64,000 bases of DNA from Pisolithus tinctorius. Its lineage: Eukaryota; Basidiomycota; Agaricomycetes; Boletales; Pisolithaceae. The stretch spans positions 310,001-374,000 of the forward strand of contig JANFAH010000040.1 of NCBI GenBank assembly GCA_024663395.1, in the 5' to 3' direction. Numbering within the stretch: the stretch's first letter is position 1; the number at the start of each line of letters is the position of its first letter. Under the pieces are notes generated by a model that was given only the letters and a program-made list of their open reading frames with translations, searched no databases and was not told where the DNA came from. The position numbers were made by a program, and so were the translations under genes. This document shows positions 60,274 to 64,000 of the stretch, piece after piece.

Positions 60274-60845
60274 GTTGGCAATTCTTTCTTTTGAGCAAGC
60301 AGTAACAGTTACAAGTCTAATCCTATATGATCGCTATATCGGAAGGCCTGAAATAACTATCCGGTCTGAGGATGCGTCGAGGACAGGGGTATGTGGGGCT
60401 CCGTGAGCCAACCAGTGGGGGACCCGAAATAGAACGCCCGAGGCGTGATACCCACTAGCTTGCAAGAAATCCTGCAGGAAAGGGAACCGCTTGCATTGGC
60501 TACCGCTCTATTCCAGAGAAGACTGAGACCGGTTCAATGCTGACTAATGCACCCCCTATCCCTTGCCTCCTGGCCACACCACCACACTTCCCCGTTACAT
60601 CGTGCACTGGCCCGTAGTGTAGAACGAGGTGTATATTGTGCTCTGGTACGTTTGGATGCAGGTTCTGGAGGGTGTCCAACTATACGCGTTGTGGTCACCT
60701 GATGCGATTGGGTGGGGGTTACAACTGGTCCTGAGCAACGCTCAAACCTCTGATACCCACTGGCCATGTCCTGTGTGGTGCGTGGGAACGAGTCCGCAGC
60801 CCTTCTTCCAAGGATCCCAGAGACGCCCGTGCCCATGACAACACC
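60274..60845. other. Spacer between KTI12 and the FAR-17a-like gene
   Basis: No gene is recognised with confidence. The 5' exon of the downstream gene could begin here, because the chosen ATG at 60846 is not supported by a known N-terminal motif. A minus-strand open stretch at 60534-60992 has no domain. Confidence 0.35.
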
Positions 60846-61859
60846 ATGATACCACGACGAGGACGGGCATTTCTCGTGCACGCCCTGTCCGTCTCTGTAA
60901 TGGCCCATGCACTCTTGTTCACTCGCATGGGCCCAGCCTCTGCCAGAGCATATCACCGGAAAGCCCCCATCCCATTGTACCTCACCATCCAAGCGTACGC
61001 ACTGCGTGCAGTTGTCACCAGGCTCACCCTCACATTCTCTGTGAATAGACTGATAGGCTCCTGGGCGTGTATGACGCTCAGTCTCATTCAGGACATATTT
61101 CCAGGTACACGCCGATGTGCGTCCTTGGTACTTGCGTGCGTTGGTTGGCTTACGTCAGTGGCTAATCTCTGGTTCGCAGACTTGCGCCCACTGAAGAGAG
61201 CGCTATCAATGGTATTCCTACCGGTATGTCGACGTCGACTCTCAGCCTTACAAGCACTCATGTGACTGCTCGCAGTTGGGCTTCGTCGTCTCGGGCGTCT
61301 ACTGGTCCCTCCGCATATTCGCCCCCTCACTCATCCTCCCCGCTAAGATATCCTCCCCAACGTCGTCCTTGCCAGTAGACGGGCCTCATGAAATTGCCCT
61401 TCCTTACAGGACCTCACAATGCACCTTGCACCCTTGCTCTCCCTTCTCGACCGACTTTCTATTTTTCGACTCCAGGTTTTCCGACTAGGGCAGATGACCA
61501 TCGCGCCGCTTGTGATGACTTCTAGTATGCGATGGGGTATGCAGGAGCGCTCGAGTATTTGGCAATGCAGAACGGCTCTTGTAGGTGTTTCAGTCCTTTT
61601 TTCATCCGCTTTCCCCTCCTTCCCGTCTGTTTCCTTTCTCCTCGTGACTAACCAATCCTCTCCCAAAGTTCCATACCCGTTCCTCGACGCCAGTTCCCTT
61701 TCCACACGACTCGTGATCTACGTGGGTGCATCATACATGGGTCTGGGGTGCCTGTCATTCTTGAATTTCCTACACACGTTCCTCCATTTTGTAATAACAG
61801 TTGTGTGTGGTTTTAACGTTGCCGGGTGGATATACGGTGATGGATATTCAGATGATTGA
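60846..61859 (+). CDS. FAR-17a/AIG1-like integral membrane protein, with at least one frame break
   Basis: This family comprises multi-helix membrane proteins; animal members hydrolyse fatty-acid esters of hydroxy fatty acids, while fungal roles are little known. Spliced blocks are IPLYLTIQAYALRAVVTRLT and MTLSLIQDIFP, then after an intron LRPLKRALSMVFLP, after another LGFVVSGVYWSLRIFAPSL, then DLTMHLAPLLSLLD with DFLFFDSRFSD, YAMGYAGALEYLAMQNGSC, PYPFLDASSLSTRLVIYVGA and GCLSFLNFLHTFLHF. The histidine in TMHLAP is in the expected place. The switch from LLSLLD to DFLFFDSRF near 61452 needs one base skipped, and another break follows DSRFSD. The start at 60846 is uncertain. The gene converges with CAB5. 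Confidence 0.7.
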
Positions 61860-62319
61860 TTGTGTACATACCGAATTTCCATCTGAAGGATTGGGAGCAG
61901 TTGCGATGATAGAGTCTAATTTATGGCTGTTTGAAAAGACATCCGAGTAAATGATGACATGCCTCACACTCTTCTGTGATCACGGACCCTGGCTTACAGG
62001 ATAACATACAAGAAAACACATTCCCGTGAGCCTGGCCGTATTCGATTTGTCCTCGGAAGGGAGAGACGGGGGGAAAAAAGGACGGCGTATGTTTGCTTGA
62101 AGTGTAGGCGCTTCCGTTCACTCTTCGCGAGTAAATCAGGTGGTTCAGACCTGTACTAACAGGAGCGCCATATAAGCCGGAGACCGTCAGGACCCCCATG
62201 ATCAGTAATTAGCCCAAATTTCAAGACCTAGCAGCATCTTACTTATCCACATCGACTCAACCTGGGGGAACCTCGAAGCAAGCAAACGTGAGATCTCAAC
62301 TGCCACTCCTCGGCCTTAT
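61860..62319. other. Convergent 3' spacer between the FAR-17a-like gene and CAB5
   Basis: About 460 bp with no recognised coding content; it should hold the 3' UTRs of both genes. No clear polyadenylation signal was singled out. Confidence 0.5.
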
Positions 62320-63140
62320 CTACTCATCCCGTTCATCCACTTCGCTGCGTAATGTCATACGCACCAGAAGTGTCCATGCAGCAGACAGCAAGCCGAAGGG
62401 AGGCAAGAGCCAGCTTACAACCCACGTTCTACCAACTGATGTGTTCCAGCCGCTTCACGCTCAGTAGAACTTGCTCCTCCAGTTCAGAACGTGATCCAGA
62501 GTTATCGACTGACAATGTCTGCGTATGCAATTTTGGAGGATATTGGTTGCTGAGAGGCGAGTCGAGCTGAGGCTTCGGCATGAGTGGATTTGTCACGCGT
62601 CATGAGGCGTTGGAGCTGGATCTCCGGGGAACTATACATGTGGTTTGTATAGAAAAGAACATGAGAAAGATGCACGTTTAGCACCCACCAATACACCACG
62701 ATGACGCAACCCATCCATTTCCAGAGTCCGCCCTCAATGAGAAGTGGTACAGTCAACAGCACACATACGTTCACCCCGTATCCAGCACCCAAGTATATTC
62801 CAGAGGATTGCGCGTGTTACAGCAGGATGCACGATGGAGTTCAACTTTCTTCGTTTAGTCTCGTCATTGAAGACAATGGAACCGAGCTTTCTTGCGGTTG
62901 AGCGAGCCGTCAGGAAGGATGACATCAGGTCCAAAATACGCCGCTATCTTGGAGAGTGCACGGGTGCCGGGAGCGACGACCTCACGAGCGAGAACGTCGG
63001 CATCAATAATAGGGATACCAGAAGCGCTCAGAAGAGCAGAGACTGTCGATTTTCCAGGTAGCTATCCCGCCCGTCAGGCCAACGACTATTGAAATGATAA
63101 GAACAGTGAATCAGTAACGTTGAGAAGGAATACCGAGCAT
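62320..63140 (-). CDS. CAB5: Dephospho-CoA kinase (CAB5/CoaE family) with five single-base frame breaks
   Basis: This enzyme phosphorylates dephospho-CoA in the last step of coenzyme A synthesis. ATG 63138-63140 and one intron (63133 leftward) give [12 protein letters not shown], then [20 protein letters not shown] completes the Walker A loop. It continues [90 protein letters not shown] (across a GT-AG intron) and [16 protein letters not shown]-terminal hydrophobic tail reads [17 protein letters not shown] before TAG 62320-62322. Five joins, near 63056, 62886, 62751, 62510 and 62438, need one extra base removed. All family motifs survive, so the protein is clearly CAB5. The breaks may be sequence errors, since the enzyme is essential in yeast. 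Confidence 0.88.
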
Positions 63141-64000
63141 CGATGTTGGTGGTATGTAGTACGTACTACGCGTGGGACCTTTATTGCTTTGCCGCTAATT
63201 CACAAGGTGCATCTACCTTCTGGCACTTGTGACTTGGTCGAACGATCATCGATTACTCTACACAACGCCGTCAACGTCTGGCACTAGCGCGAAGTCTCTT
63301 TCGAACAATCCAGTCAGGTGTATGATAAGCACCAAGGTTGACACTGACAAAGTTATATCAAAATTGTTCGCTCCATACATTTATTCAAGCTATACGACGA
63401 GGAACTGCTGACAAGTTCATCAGGCTTATGAGCATCAATTTCAGCTCATGCCAGTCAGATCAGGTACTAGTGCAGTAAGGTGAACCTGCGGTTAATGCGA
63501 TGCCGTTGATCCCTCAGGCTCCCCTTCTGTTCTCTCAAGGATACAAGCAGGCAAGTCAGATCAACACTGGAGACCGCATCGGAAATGCTATATAATGCAG
63601 AGGAGATCCGAGTTGGAGATCCTTACGAATTCTGTGATTATTGTAAGTTCCTGGAAAATACTGAGCGTCAGGAACCGGTGGGGAACACTCACCCATTTCT
63701 GATCTCGTAGAAACGTCTAGTGTCAAGTGGACTCAGTTGGTACCTGGGATTGCGGTTCTGTACCTCCTAAGGGCTTGTGTAGAATGTCACGCGGGGCACA
63801 GTAGGGGGGTTTGCATGTATGAAGGATTGCGGACTTCGAAGGGCACTAATTACCAGCGAAGCCACCGCCCCTTTTGCCTTGCCATGGTTGGCCATGGGCC
63901 CATGCCTACCTAGCACGTGGCAATCTCGTGTAATGGTCTTTTCCCGCAATTCTAGGGTGCTCGGTTCACACACCGGCTATCACTCATGCTTAGGAGATGA
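63141..64000. other. Right-edge stretch, no gene recognised
   Basis: Promoter region of CAB5 and beyond. Short open stretches at 63229-63411 and 63767-63973 have no recognisable content; an exon of a gene outside the window is possible. Confidence 0.35.

Noticed and set aside
60534..60992. 152-codon minus-strand open frame
   Set aside because: No domain, and it overlaps the better supported plus-strand FAR-17a-like gene start.
1..64000. tRNA or rRNA genes
   Set aside because: No cloverleaf-like segment with recognisable A and B boxes and no ribosomal RNA sequence was noticed on reading; a dedicated scan was not possible.

Overview
This window looks like a basidiomycete, most likely a mushroom-forming Agaricomycete. 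The host genes have many short GT-AG introns of about 45-60 nt, and the mobile genes belong to families I know from Agaricomycetes: Plavaka transposases, a Helitron with an N-terminal DUF6570-like region, a DUF6698 protein and a chromodomain Ty3 retrotransposon. All identifications come from reading translated sequence; no database search was run.

Layout. 1-13.4 kb: a Helitron Rep/helicase remnant (minus), a Plavaka transposase (minus), an intact-looking eight-exon DUF6698 gene (plus) and a 0.55-kb-arm inverted repeat. 15.3-19.3 kb: a fungal P-loop GTPase gene whose middle holds a chain of at least 26 single-codon units, each between a 3' splice-site-like AG and a 5' splice-site-like GT. Most of the chain is an approximately 82-bp tandem repeat. 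20-30 kb: a TA-flanked foldback element, a LINE-type ORF1 remnant split by a solo LTR, and a broken gene of a recurrent Agaricomycete family of unknown function. 30.1-52.5 kb: a second Plavaka transposase (plus) split in its first exon by a giant palindrome (30,259-49,296) with a 7-bp target duplication. The left arm of the palindrome is itself split by an almost intact chromovirus (34,176-42,325). 54-63.2 kb: host genes in CpG-normal DNA, namely an MFS transporter, the base-excision-repair endonuclease IV APN1, the Elongator partner KTI12, a FAR-17a/AIG1-like membrane protein and dephospho-CoA kinase CAB5.

From about 15.9 to 54.05 kb the DNA is almost free of CpG. The exceptions are the chromovirus and a CACGTG-rich part of the palindrome. 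Nearly every in-frame stop found in the mobile genes is TGA, often where the family has arginine, as expected of CGA to TGA decay in methylated DNA. The nesting gives an order of events: the Plavaka copy, then the palindrome, then the chromovirus.

The most unusual signal is the single-codon exon-like chain in the GTPase gene (16,767-18,912). Next are the giant palindrome, whose removal restores the Plavaka reading frame; the apparent self-priming (Tf1-type) arrangement of the chromovirus; and the cluster of single-base frame breaks, always one extra base, in KTI12, the FAR-17a-like gene and CAB5.
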